A DNA stretch of 64,000 bases from positions 1,572,001 to 1,636,000 of the forward strand of contig OZ037847.1 of assembly GCA_964035575.1 (NCBI GenBank), in the 5' to 3' direction. Made by a program: the position numbers and the translations under genes. Below the pieces are notes generated by a model, which worked only from the letters and a program-made list of their open reading frames with translations, ran no database searches and had not been told where the DNA came from. Positions 33,350 to 43,153 of this stretch are shown here, piece after piece. Position 1 is the first letter of the stretch; every line of letters begins with the position of its first letter. The DNA comes from Rhynchopus sp. YZ270_cl-10 (taxonomy: Eukaryota > Euglenozoa > Diplonemea > Diplonemida > Diplonemidae).

Positions 33350-35214
33350 GGGGAATAGTCAGATTTACCCTACCCTATTTTGAAAAAGTTCAGACTTGCC
33401 CTATGAAAAAGTTCAGACTTGCCCGAAAATAAGTTCAGACTTGCCCTAAAAACTTTTTTAGGGCAAGTCTGAACTTATTTTCGGGCAAGTCTGAACTTAT
33501 TTTAGGGCAAACACTTTTTTAGGGCAAGTCTGAACTTATTTTCGGGTAAGTCTGAACTTATTTTAGGGTAAGTCTGAACTTATTTTAGGGCAACAAGTCA
33601 GGCCACTTTGGCTGGGGCACTCTTGGGGCCCCACATGGTATGACTTGTTATATTGCCCTAAAATGCCTAACTGAGCCGGAGCCCAAAAATGATGCCAGAA
33701 ACCACCAGCCACCCGGAAAGGGTGAGCAGGCAGTCCACGTTGGGCCAGAACCGGTTACAAGGAAGCCGTGTTCTGGGGCAACGTGGGGCGCAAAGTTTTA
33801 CAATTTTCATGCACGGGTGCTCCACAAATTACCAAGTATTCCTTCTTTGTTGAATTGAGAGAGAGTCAGTGTTTAGCTACCACGAGGGCGTGCTTAGAAT
33901 TCCTTCGAGGCCGGCACAATTTTATTTATGTGGTCGGTTAAGACGAGCCTATGAAGAACAACGAGGTCATCGTTGAAAGGAGCGAACTCCCCTTCCCACA
34001 ACATCTCTCACACTTCAACTCAGAATTCATACTTGGTTATTTGCTTTGTCCATACGCAATCAAATTGTCATGCTTTCAAGAGCATGCCTGGCCAAAATGC
34101 AACAACGTGGGAAAAATCGTTGTTGTTCCAAAAGGCAACAAGACCACCCACAAGGGGTGTTGAATTGTGCACTGTCCGGGGGAGCGCAAAGTTTTTTCCC
34201 TGTACACAGTGGACACATCTTTATCACTTTGGTCCCACGGGGACACATTTGGATACTGCACGCATGCAGAAGTGCCAAACATGTCCGCACGTGGAGTGGA
34301 GTGTCCATCATGTTTTCCTGGTTTCCAAAAAGCAGTTTTCTTGCACTTACTATTTGCCCCGGTGTCTGGCAATAGAAGTGGCTAACATTGTAATGAGTAG
34401 CATATACATACCGTTGTGATCCAAATGAGTAAGGCGACCAACAAAGTCCTCTGGAATTTTTTGTTGTGTCGACAATCGCCGAGTAATCCCAGAGAATTAG
34501 GGTCTGGCCGAAGCCTTTTGTACTACGGAAGGTAGCAACCTTTCAGAGCAACTATTAGCAAGAAAAGAATCAGGTTTTGGAGGTTACAGTCCTCGTTTAA
34601 AAAGTTAAAGGTAGAGGTGGGGAAACTGTAGCTATAGAAATCGTTGTTGCAGTAGTGTAGACACCCGAGGGTGCACCACTATGCTTTCTTTGGTTGTATC
34701 GATCACCTACAGAGGTAGGATGTACACAATGTCGCCCGAAGGCTTTGTACTTAATCGGTATTTTTTTTGTTACTACTACGTCGTGTACCAGGAGGAGTCG
34801 CGTTTGGGTACGTCTTTCTTCTGTTTTCTGTTTTCTGTACGGGTCTCGGTTCGCGGTGTAGTGCAGTGCGGCGCGAAAAGCTGCATACCATAGGTTGCTC
34901 ATTTCACTACCAGGACTCGAGTCGCGAATAGCAGAATCACAAGAATCGACACAGCAGAAAGTTCTGAAACGCAAAAACGACGACCGCCGGGCTCTGTGAC
35001 CCAAGAGCTCCCAACTTGCCCTAAAAATAAGTTCAGACTTGCCCCAAAAAAGTTCAGACTTGCCCTAAAAAAAGTGTTTGCCCTAAAAATAAGTTCAGAA
35101 TTGCCCCAAAAAAGTTCAGACTTGCCCTAAAAGTGTTTTTAGGGCAAGTCTGAACTTATTTGGGGCAAGTCTGAACTTTTTCAAAATAGGGTAGGGTAAA
35201 TCTGACTATTCCCC
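33350..35214. mobile_element. element B: 1,865-bp foldback-like element flanked by A10 on both sides
   Basis: Ends start GGGGAATAGTCAGATTTACC and are inverted copies of each other. Each arm is an array of AAGTTCAGACTTGCCCTAAA units in both orientations (33375-33600 and 35010-35185). Exactly ten A residues flank each side (33340-33349 and 35215-35224), which would fit a 10-bp A10 target-site duplication. The 33700-34200 part of the interior, read in reverse, matches parts of element A's core (about 6435-6560 and 6905-6950). No intact transposase. A Mutator-like origin is a guess from TSD length and architecture. Confidence 0.75.
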
Positions 35215-35425
35215 AAAAAAAAAATTTTTTTTTCGGGAAAATTTCGACCCCTGAGTTGGGTTTTTGGGCACCAAAAAGTGCAAAAAAACGCAAAAATCGG
35301 GTGTTTTGACGATCTGGGGGTAAACCATATGCATTATGCACCTTATGCATTACTACAGGGCCCACAATTTCGGCTTTTCCTTAGCAAATTCCGCCACAAT
35401 TTTTTTTTTTTTTTTCGATTTTGGC

Positions 35426-38400
35426 CAGGGTCCTCAACCGTAGACAAAGTCTGGCCACAGATTTGTCTAAGTTAAAAAAAAAGGCTAAAAAAAAATTTTC
35501 GCGCTCCGCGCGAAAAGGTCCTGTACAAAGCTAAAAATTGGGGGCTTTTTTTTTTTGTGTTGCTTTTTCGAAACTCGTTAAGTGGTCTTTTCATTTCAAT
35601 AGAAGAGTTCGACAAATGAACAATCACACCCCACCCCACCCCTTCGCCCCACCCGTACCCCTAACCCCATTGTCCCCCCAACCTGATAAGCATCACACAG
35701 AAACTCTAACCTTCTTTCTTTTAAAGGCTTCAAAAATCCTTTGGATTTGGTCAGGCGTAAATTTATTCTCATTTGTCTCTGCCTGTTTGCACATAAGAAT
35801 GCATAGCAGACTTGAATCCAGCAGTTTGTTTCTGTAGCTATTCTTGACGTACTTCATGCCGTTGAAGCAGCGCTCGTCTTCAACTGATGTGACGGGGATT
35901 GACAACCCAAGCAAAACAAGATCCCTCATAATGGGGTAGGCGTCTCCTGCGGAACTTGTCAAGAATGTTGCGATCAGGTCCGAAGTGTCCTTTGTTGTAG
36001 TTCTCTTCGACAAAACGTCCACCAGGATCCTCCATTCTTTCACAGCTACAGCTTTCTTTGTCTCCAGACTGTTCAGTTCTGGCGACTCCTCAACGAACGG
36101 CGTCGTGTCCACGCTCAGTAACGGCGTTGTTTGAGTGCGCGATATCACAGTATGCTCCGTCTTGGAGTACTCTGGTCTCCCACGCGTCTTCTCGCCCACA
36201 ACATCGTACTTTTTGTACTCGAGTGTATGCAGCTCAGTAAATTCCTCGATGAGCTTCTTCACCTCGGTGTTGCCGTAGATCGCCAGCCCGTCCGCGTTAG
36301 CAGGGAGGTTGCGGATGTCGAATACTGAGAAGCATCTCACAATGTCCATGTTCACGAATCGTTCACTGAGGCACTTCAGCAGCTCCTTGAGGTATGGCTT
36401 GCAGACCGTGTCGTGATGAATCGCAAAGTTCCGACGGGAAAGTTTTGTACCGTGGCATTGATTATACCTCGGTACCCATTCTGGGTAGAACGGGAACATG
36501 TTCGGGTTGGTTTCAAGCAACGACAATGACGCAACACATTTGTCGATGTGGCTGCAAACGGTGAGCAGGTTTGTGTTCCTGCTCTGGAGCGACGTCGACA
36601 GCACGTTCAACTCGTCCAGGACCACCGTCATGAAGGACAACGTTGCAAAAAAAACCGGGCTCTTTGATGTGCTGCGCGATGAACGGTGCTTCCACGTCGC
36701 CGGCCTCTCCAAGCTTGCACAGGGCGCTGTGCACGGCGGGGTACTCCTTGCGGACGGTGCTGCAACACCTGCCGTTGGTGAGCCACCGGGTGTCACCCGG
36801 CTTTGCGATGAGGATGTCACAGTACTCACACAAGTCGCGAAGTTCCTCCAGCATCTCCTCCAGGGTGTCGAGCTTAATCTTGGATCCCGAAAAAAAAACC
36901 CACACCCACCGCAGGCCGTCGAAGAACCGGGTAATCTCCGGCGATTTCCCCTCTGCCGCTGCTTCTGGGCCACAGAGTGCGAGGGAGTGTGCGTAGCACC
37001 AGGTGAAGAGGGCGCCTGGGTTTATGTCTGCACGGATTTGTTGTTGGCGCCCTTGTTCGAGGAACGCATTGCCGATGCGCCATCAAACGAGCATCCACTC
37101 ATCTTCCCGTAGTCGAGCCCGAGCTGGTCTATCCACTTCGTCAGCAACGACGCGTAACCAGCCCCCGTCTGGTCCTTCAGCTCACCCATCATGATGAGCT
37201 TCTCGACGGGGGTGGCACCGACCATGTATCGCACGACGAAGACGAGTTGCTCCTTCTTGCTGACGTCGCGTGAGCAATCCCCCGACAGGCCCCAGAAACG
37301 GGAGGCTTTGACCTGCTTGAGGAGGTCTTCTGTCAACACCTCCGTGATGCAGGACATGATCTCTAAGACTGCACCGCAGCTGAGATAGCGTATTTGTTGT
37401 CTGAGGTATGCCTCCATGTCGGTGCACTCCAGCTTGTCTGCGAAAAAACTCAGAAACTCCTCCAAGTTAGAGTGCCCTACACCTTTGCGCGCGAGGAAAA
37501 CAATAACCTCAATGCATATTTTCAGCATTTTTTGGTTGAACTCGACTTCTTTGTCGCTGTTGGCGTGCAACGTGTGAAGCACGGTTCCATTGGAAGCCTG
37601 CAGAGCGGCAGCCTTCACGAGACGTTGGTGTTTGGGGTCGCCTGCATGCGCAGGGAGGTCTCTGGCGAGCTTGGTCTTTGCATGAGAGAAAGCACCACAA
37701 TACAAGCACTTGAACTTGTCTTCACCCACCACCAACCAGGGGGAAAAACGGTTCAAATGGCCCTGCACCGTGCTCTCCCGCAGACCCATACAACCTTTCT
37801 CCTGCGCTTCGCGTTTACGTTTCAGCGTGTTGGTGGAGTCGGTGTTCGCTGGTGCGGTCGTGGTGTTCGTGAGGTTGGGATTGTTCGTGTTGGAGTGCGT
37901 GGGACCTAAGAAGACAACATCGCCGTCAGAAGAGTACTCGTCGACATCATCGATTTCCATTGCTGCCTCGGGTTGCTCGGATGCTGCGTTGCGTCTCACT
38001 GGCACACATTGCTCCTCCTCCTCTTCTTCGGACGTTGAATCCACGTACTTAACAGCACTCACCTGTGGAGCCATCATCACCACACGTTTCTTCACCTTCT
38101 TGCCTTGCGACACCTGGCTCTGCACAGACACGGCAGAGGCATCGCTGTCTCCCCCCTTCTCTGCTTCGTTCATGGCGAACTCATGCGCCTCCGCAACGAT
38201 CGTCAGGATCGTCTTCCGCTTGCTCCCCTCCCTGTCGTCGTCCGCCAGTTTGGCGCGATCAAACTCCTTCAACCAGAGTTTGAGCACCTTGTTGGTGTCG
38301 TTCTGGTGGTTTTTAAACCCCCTCACCGTCCCCTCCGCCACAAGAAAAAGGTGAAGGGAAGCGAGCCGGGGTGTCGGACCATCGGGGATGGACTTGTACT

Positions 38401-38796
38401 TGCCTGAAGACCACAGGTCGTAGTGCGTATCCCCTTTGTTGGGTTCCACCACACGTACCACAGGTGCCGCAACAGCTCCCTTCTTGAACATGGACACGAT
38501 GGTGGGCTGTGCTTTGGAGGTCTTGGCAGTGGCAGGCATTTTTGCGGATGAGTTTGTTCAATTGTAGTTAGTCTGAGGAGGTGGCTTGTGTGGGTGGGTA
38601 CAATGGGGTCCGCGCAGGTGAGGACTGAGGGAGTCTTGAGGGAACTCATTTTTTTTTTTGTTTTCAGTAAAGCTTCTTCTCTTTCAAACCACCCAAAAAC
38701 CCAAAACCCAGGTTTTGTCTAACTTAGACAAAGCGTTTTTCAAAAAAAAAAAAATTGTCTAAGTTAAGGCCTAACTTAGACAGGTTGAGGACCCTG
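35426..38796 (-). mobile_element. 3,371-bp hAT DNA transposon with perfect TIRs and TSD
   Basis: CAGGGTCCTCAACC at 35426-35439 is matched by its exact complement at 38783-38796. The 8-bp duplication ATTTTGGC abuts both ends (35418-35425, 38797-38804). Subterminal TGTCTAAGTTAGAC-like motifs sit at the right end. It encodes a hAT transposase on the minus strand. Perfect ends and TSD indicate recent insertion into the satellite-like array. Confidence 0.92.
35693..38539 (-). pseudogene. hAT transposase, reading frame broken in two places
   Basis: Reads from 38539 towards 35693. Order: PIP-box-like QPTIVSMFKKG at 11-21, an acidic low-complexity region, a BED-type zinc finger (FKCLYCGAF ... HAGDPKH), first catalytic Asp region GLSGDCSRDVSKKEQL, a WCYAHSLAL stretch, second Asp in KPGDTRWLTNGRC, and the C-terminal dimerisation/Glu block VEDERCFNGMKYVKNSYRN. 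The frame shifts once just after codon 505 (near 37025) and again near 36650 at a T8 run on the coding strand. Homology carries across both shifts, so they look like indels, not introns. Because the TIRs and TSD are perfect, sequencing errors in homopolymers are a fair alternative. Expected full length is about 900 aa. Confidence 0.85.
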
Positions 38797-39704
38797 ATTT
38801 TGGCAAAGGCAAATCTCAGGCAAAAAGAAATCACCCCGATAATGGGTCCTTGGGTGTCCAAAGATGCCAAAAACACAAAAAAAATTGATGTTTTGACCAT
38901 CGGTGGGCACCTAAAACGCACTTTTCTGCCCAAAAAATGAATATCGATTTTTCTTAGCGTTCTTATAGCCGTGATTTTTCAGTTTTTTTTCGCAAAGGTG
39001 AAAAAAAAATTCACCCAAAATAGTGGGTCCTTGGGAGACCAAAAACGCAAAAAAACGCAACATTTTGGTGTTTTGACCCTTCAGAAGCACCCAAAACGCA
39101 CTTTTGTGTACCAAAACACGCATATTTCACATTTCCTTAGCAATTCCTTTCACAAGTACAAGGCGATTTTTGACCAGACAAAAAAATTTTTATTGCCCAA
39201 AAACGGGCGTGGTAGGCACCCGAAGTCATAAAATGGCCCAAAGAATCCAAAAAACCTCAGAAATACATGTTCGTGAATAAACATTTGCAAGTCAAAATTC
39301 AACCACAATACGGTCATTTTGTGCATACCCTGTAGCTGTAGTGGCTAGAGAACACGCATGCAGACCTGTTCCTTGCAATTTCCAGTGTTGTGTTTATCAA
39401 TGCATGCATCCAGAGGACCTCTGGTTTGCGGAATCGTAGGCACTCCTGAGCAAAAATGAAATCGGTTTTTGACCCAAAATCGGGGTGTGTGGGCCCTAAT
39501 TTGCTCCAAATTTGGCCGAAAATTGGGATTTTTCTGAAAATTTCATTGTGCTCAGCAAAAATCCTTGCTTTTTTGAAGAATTTTCCAAAAAATATGCTAT
39601 ACCCCCTATGACTGGACCCAACTCCCCTCACCCTTTTTTTTTTTTCACCCAAAAGGGCCGGAAATTTTACACACGAATACACAAACTTACGGACCCCCAA
39701 AAAA

Positions 39705-39793
39705 ATGTTGTAACGGAATAATGTTGTAACGCTGGGCCATTTTTTCCAGCGTTACAACATTATTCCGTTGCAACATTTTTCCGACTGCGGTAT
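39705..39793. repeat. short palindrome related to the 30918-32331 element ends
   Basis: AAAATGTTGTAACGGAATAA and AATGTTGTAACGCTGG are followed, after a 9-base loop, by their complements and then CCGACTGCGGTA. It looks like a minimal MITE of the TGTTGTAACG family. Confidence 0.65.
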
Positions 39794-39850
39794 TTTTTTT
39801 TTTTGCGATGAATAGATGCAAGCGGGGAGAAGGGGACGCGCTTTCATACA

Positions 39851-39949
39851 CGACGGTGAAGTAAATAACTTGACTTGTAGTTTCACCGTTGGTTTACAAC
39901 AGTGCAACCACAAGTAAAACCACAGGTCAAGTTATTTACTTCACCGTCG
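39851..39949. mobile_element. 99-bp MITE (family CGACGGTGAAG)
   Basis: Perfect 24-bp inverted ends starting CGACGGTGAAGTAAATAACT, with a second internal TTTCACCGTTGG motif. A shorter relative lies at 41142-41224. Confidence 0.7.
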
Positions 39950-40867
39950 AAAACGGGACGAGCATGACCGAACTCAGATTCAATCAGGATCCATAGGGAG
40001 AATATACGCTCGGACGGTAACTGCACCACAAATGCAGTTTATCGATTCCTGCTGAAATGACCTACAAAGAAAGAAAGAAAAAGCTGCAGGAATGCAGGCC
40101 CCCTCCCCTGCAATTGTTTATATTATACAGTATGCAAATCACCATTTTTTTTTTTTTTGCCTTCGAAAAAAAAGAAAAAGAAAAGCCAACCCACAACCCC
40201 TCTGCCTTGTGTTAAGCACAAAAAGAGAGTTTAGTCAATGTCCGCCATTTTGACACTCCAGACCAGTGGTGAGTGTCTGACTAGATTTTGTCTTCACTAT
40301 CTGCAAGCACCCACTCCAGTGTGTACCCCGTCCTTTTTTTCTCTCGAGCTTATGTGTTCTGACGTCAGTACAAAAAAATAAAAATGGATAATATTAGACG
40401 AGTTTTCAGTGTGTATAATTTTGATTATCACCGACCGTTCTACCATCTCTGAAAGGGGGGTTTTTTGGAATATTCACTTCTTTGACAATCTCTATGTCCT
40501 CAGGGCCTCTGCACCCCCCACTCTGGTCGACAAGAATACGTGTGTAGCTTACCAGAGCGTCTCTGTACTAAAAGGTTTCCCCCCCCATCTGCTCCATATT
40601 TTTTTTTTGTGTATCTTTTTCAGGGTTGAACGTTGGTTTCGAGGTTTTTTGGAATTGACCCGGTTTGGCAAAAGCTCGGACGCGTTTCGTGGTGGCTGAC
40701 AGTTATCAAGTTCTCAAAAAATTACCTTTTACCCCCTCTTTTATTCCCACAAGCTGGTCTTTCCACTAAAATCCACCTTTTTGAAAATTTCCCCCCAGTT
40801 TCAGCACCAGATCAGCTCTATGAACGTTCAACCCTTATTATGTTGTGCTTTTTCCAAGAAACGACTC

Positions 40868-40955
40868 AATCTCATCTTCCTCGGAAGAAGAGAAAAAGGA
40901 GGGGTATACAGGTGCACCCTTTGATGCTTGCTGTTTGCTAAAGTAGCGAGCATAT
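40868..40955 (+). repeat. dispersed copy of a segment found in the tandem unit
   Basis: ATCTTCCTCGGAAGAAGAGA and TGCTTGCTGTTTGCTAAAGT are shared with 2187-2262 (and 8833-8908), with an intervening stretch of moderate similarity. Confidence 0.6.
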
Positions 40956-41141
40956 GAATTTGTTGTTTTTCTCTTTATTTTTATTTTTATTTTTGCGATT
41001 CACCTAGCGAGTAGGCGGGTTGAACGTTATTGGCACAGTGTGCCTGCGACGCTTTCCCTGTTGCTGCCGCTCACTGCGATTTCTTGTTGGTCTCTGCAAC
41101 GGGGTTACACATGGGGGACAGCAGTCCGTGTGCACAGTGCG

Positions 41142-41224
41142 CGACGGTGAAGTAAATGAATTGACGTATGGTTTCACCGTTGGCTTACAGTAGAACTACA
41201 AGTCAAGTCATTTGTTTCACCGTC
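41142..41224. mobile_element. 83-bp MITE (family CGACGGTGAAG)
   Basis: CGACGGTGAAGTAAATGAAT and imperfect complement ATTTGTTTCACCGTC; same internal TTTCACCGTTGG motif as 39851-39949. Confidence 0.65.
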
Positions 41225-43153
41225 TTGTGTAGGCACCAATATCAAGATCTGCTCCCCATGTCGACACAACAAAAAAGCGTTTCAAACCTGAGCTCCCGAG
41301 GGGCGCATCCTGTCACCAAGGCCTCGGAGAGAAATGGGTGTCAAAAAGCACGACCTTTTCTCTCGAGGTCATTACCAACCTTTTTTTTTTTTTTATACTT
41401 TGTTTTTCACGAGTGCGTGTCGCTATGACAAATGTTTTTTGGTTTTTGTGTGTTGTTTTCCCCCTCATTGACCCGCATTGTCGGTGTACTTATGTGTGCA
41501 GTGGACTTCACTTTTTTTCCTTGATGTTTGCACGATGCACATTTATCTTTAATTTTTTTTTTTTGTATAGGTGACTTGGCGAGAGGTCGCATAGATCATT
41601 CAATATAGATGCTGCGCTGCATACCCGGCAAACCCGAACCCATAACCGGGTTAACAATACATCCGTCAACTGTTTCGAGGATAGTTGCAAAGTAAAACAA
41701 ACAAACAAAAAAAATCTGTTGCGAATTATTCGGCCTTCAAAATAAAAGCGACTTCTCTCTTTTCCCCATTCACTATGCTTTTGTTAAAGCCTTTTTCGAG
41801 TTGCGTACCGTGTTTTAGAAGAAGAAAAAAATGTGTTATTAAGCCCTTGACAGGGTGATTATCGATGTTTTATTTTTAAAATGTACGTGCACGACAACGT
41901 TCATATTTCAGAGTTTTTCTCAAGGTGGCTAAGCACAGGCTTGGGTTTCACCTTATCAACCTTTTACCTTTTTTTAAAAGCTTCCTCGGTAGGTTATGGT
42001 GGGAAACAAGAAGGGGAAAAAAAGCTTTGCACAAAGTGGCAGACACATATTCACTCCGACAATTCATTCAATTAAAATAAAAAAGTAAACACAAGAATGC
42101 GTTGATTCATTACATTTATTATCGTCAAACTTTCCAAAGGGAATCCGGGCACGCGGCGAGAACATGCAGGTGAGGAACATTTTGGCAAAGGGTTTTACAG
42201 GTTTACGGGATCGTAGCTGTAGACTTTGCCGTGCTTCTTTGATTCACTTACAAAGCGCCGGAAAACTCAAATAAAACCTGTATTAAGTTTGGCTGAATAA
42301 GGACAATGGAGCTCATCCTCAGGTGTCTGCATGAAGATACAAAAATTACAAATGCAAACCCCTTCAGTCTACACTACAACCAAGTTTTCAATAAGGGTTT
42401 ACAGCACCAAAATAACCCTCCAATCTGTCCATACTAATGCATAAGCTAAGTGCATGAGCAAAACCCTCCCTCAGTCAAAAAAAAAGGTCAAAACATTTCA
42501 AGGAAAAATGGGGGTTTAGGTAGTTCCGAGAACGCTATTTTTCGAGCATTTTATATTTCGCAAGAATCCGCAGCTACCTTTTCACCTTCTTCTCTTGCTT
42601 TGTGACTGAGACACAAAAGCCTTTATTGTGTTATTTTGATATTGCAGTTGTCATGAGTTGCTTTTGCATCATGGGCTACAAAGCATGGGTATGATTTGCA
42701 CCAAAGAAATGGGGGTTTTTGTTGTTTTGTTATTCTTTAAAAAAAAAAACATGACGCGAAGATGTGTCCCCCCTACCTAGCGATGCAGTGCATCTTTGCA
42801 TTGCATTGAGAGGTCCTCCCCTCTCCCCTCTCCCCTCTCATCTGCACCCCAAACCAAATTGCATCGACATGTAATTGAGTCTCCACCCCTTTTGTTCCGG
42901 TAGTTTTTTTCTTTATTCTGATTTTCCCCCTTTGAAAAATTATTCCACTCTCATCCTTTCCCCCCCCTTCCCTCCGTACACATCAACTCCGATAAAAAGA
43001 AAGCAATGTGATTAGTTCTTGTGCAACTCCTGCACCCACACCTAATCCCCTCATCCCCTCCTCACACCACAGGATCCTCCAAGAGGAGGTAGGAAAGCGG
43101 GGAGGGATTTTTTTTTTTGGTTCCCACATTTCCCCCCCCCCTGAAGAAGTGAA

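Larger units (their letters stand above)
33020..39250. repeat. degenerate ~180-bp satellite-like array, interrupted by two transposons
   Basis: Units share GGG(T/A)CC(T/A)TTGGG, CCAAAAA(G/C)GCAAAAAAACGCAA, GTGTTTTGACCATC and AAAACGCACTTTT. Phase points near 33060, 33208, 35253, 38844, 39025 and 39206 give spacings of roughly 150-210 bp once element B (33350-35214) and the hAT (35426-38796) are removed. Adjacent units are well diverged, so the array is old relative to the insertions. Confidence 0.6.
39950..43153. other. 3-kb intergenic region, no gene supported
   Basis: AT-rich with scattered CT tracts (42817-42842, 42958-42976, 43040-43060), the MITE at 41142, a copy of the TGTCGACACAACAAAA repeat at 41258-41279, and the dispersed segment at 40868-40955. 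CACACCACAG at 43063-43072 may be the 5' acceptor for the next gene. Other frames are short and lack domains. Confidence 0.45.

Noticed and set aside
35000-38800. Two separate host genes on the minus strand
   Set aside because: Together they make up one hAT transposase, enclosed by matching TIRs and an 8-bp target duplication.
1154-39793. LTR retroelements, Polintons or other virus-derived elements
   Set aside because: No long direct repeats with retroelement genes, no capsid, integrase or polymerase signatures; all ends seen are inverted and of DNA-transposon type. Element ends do not resemble Polinton tips.
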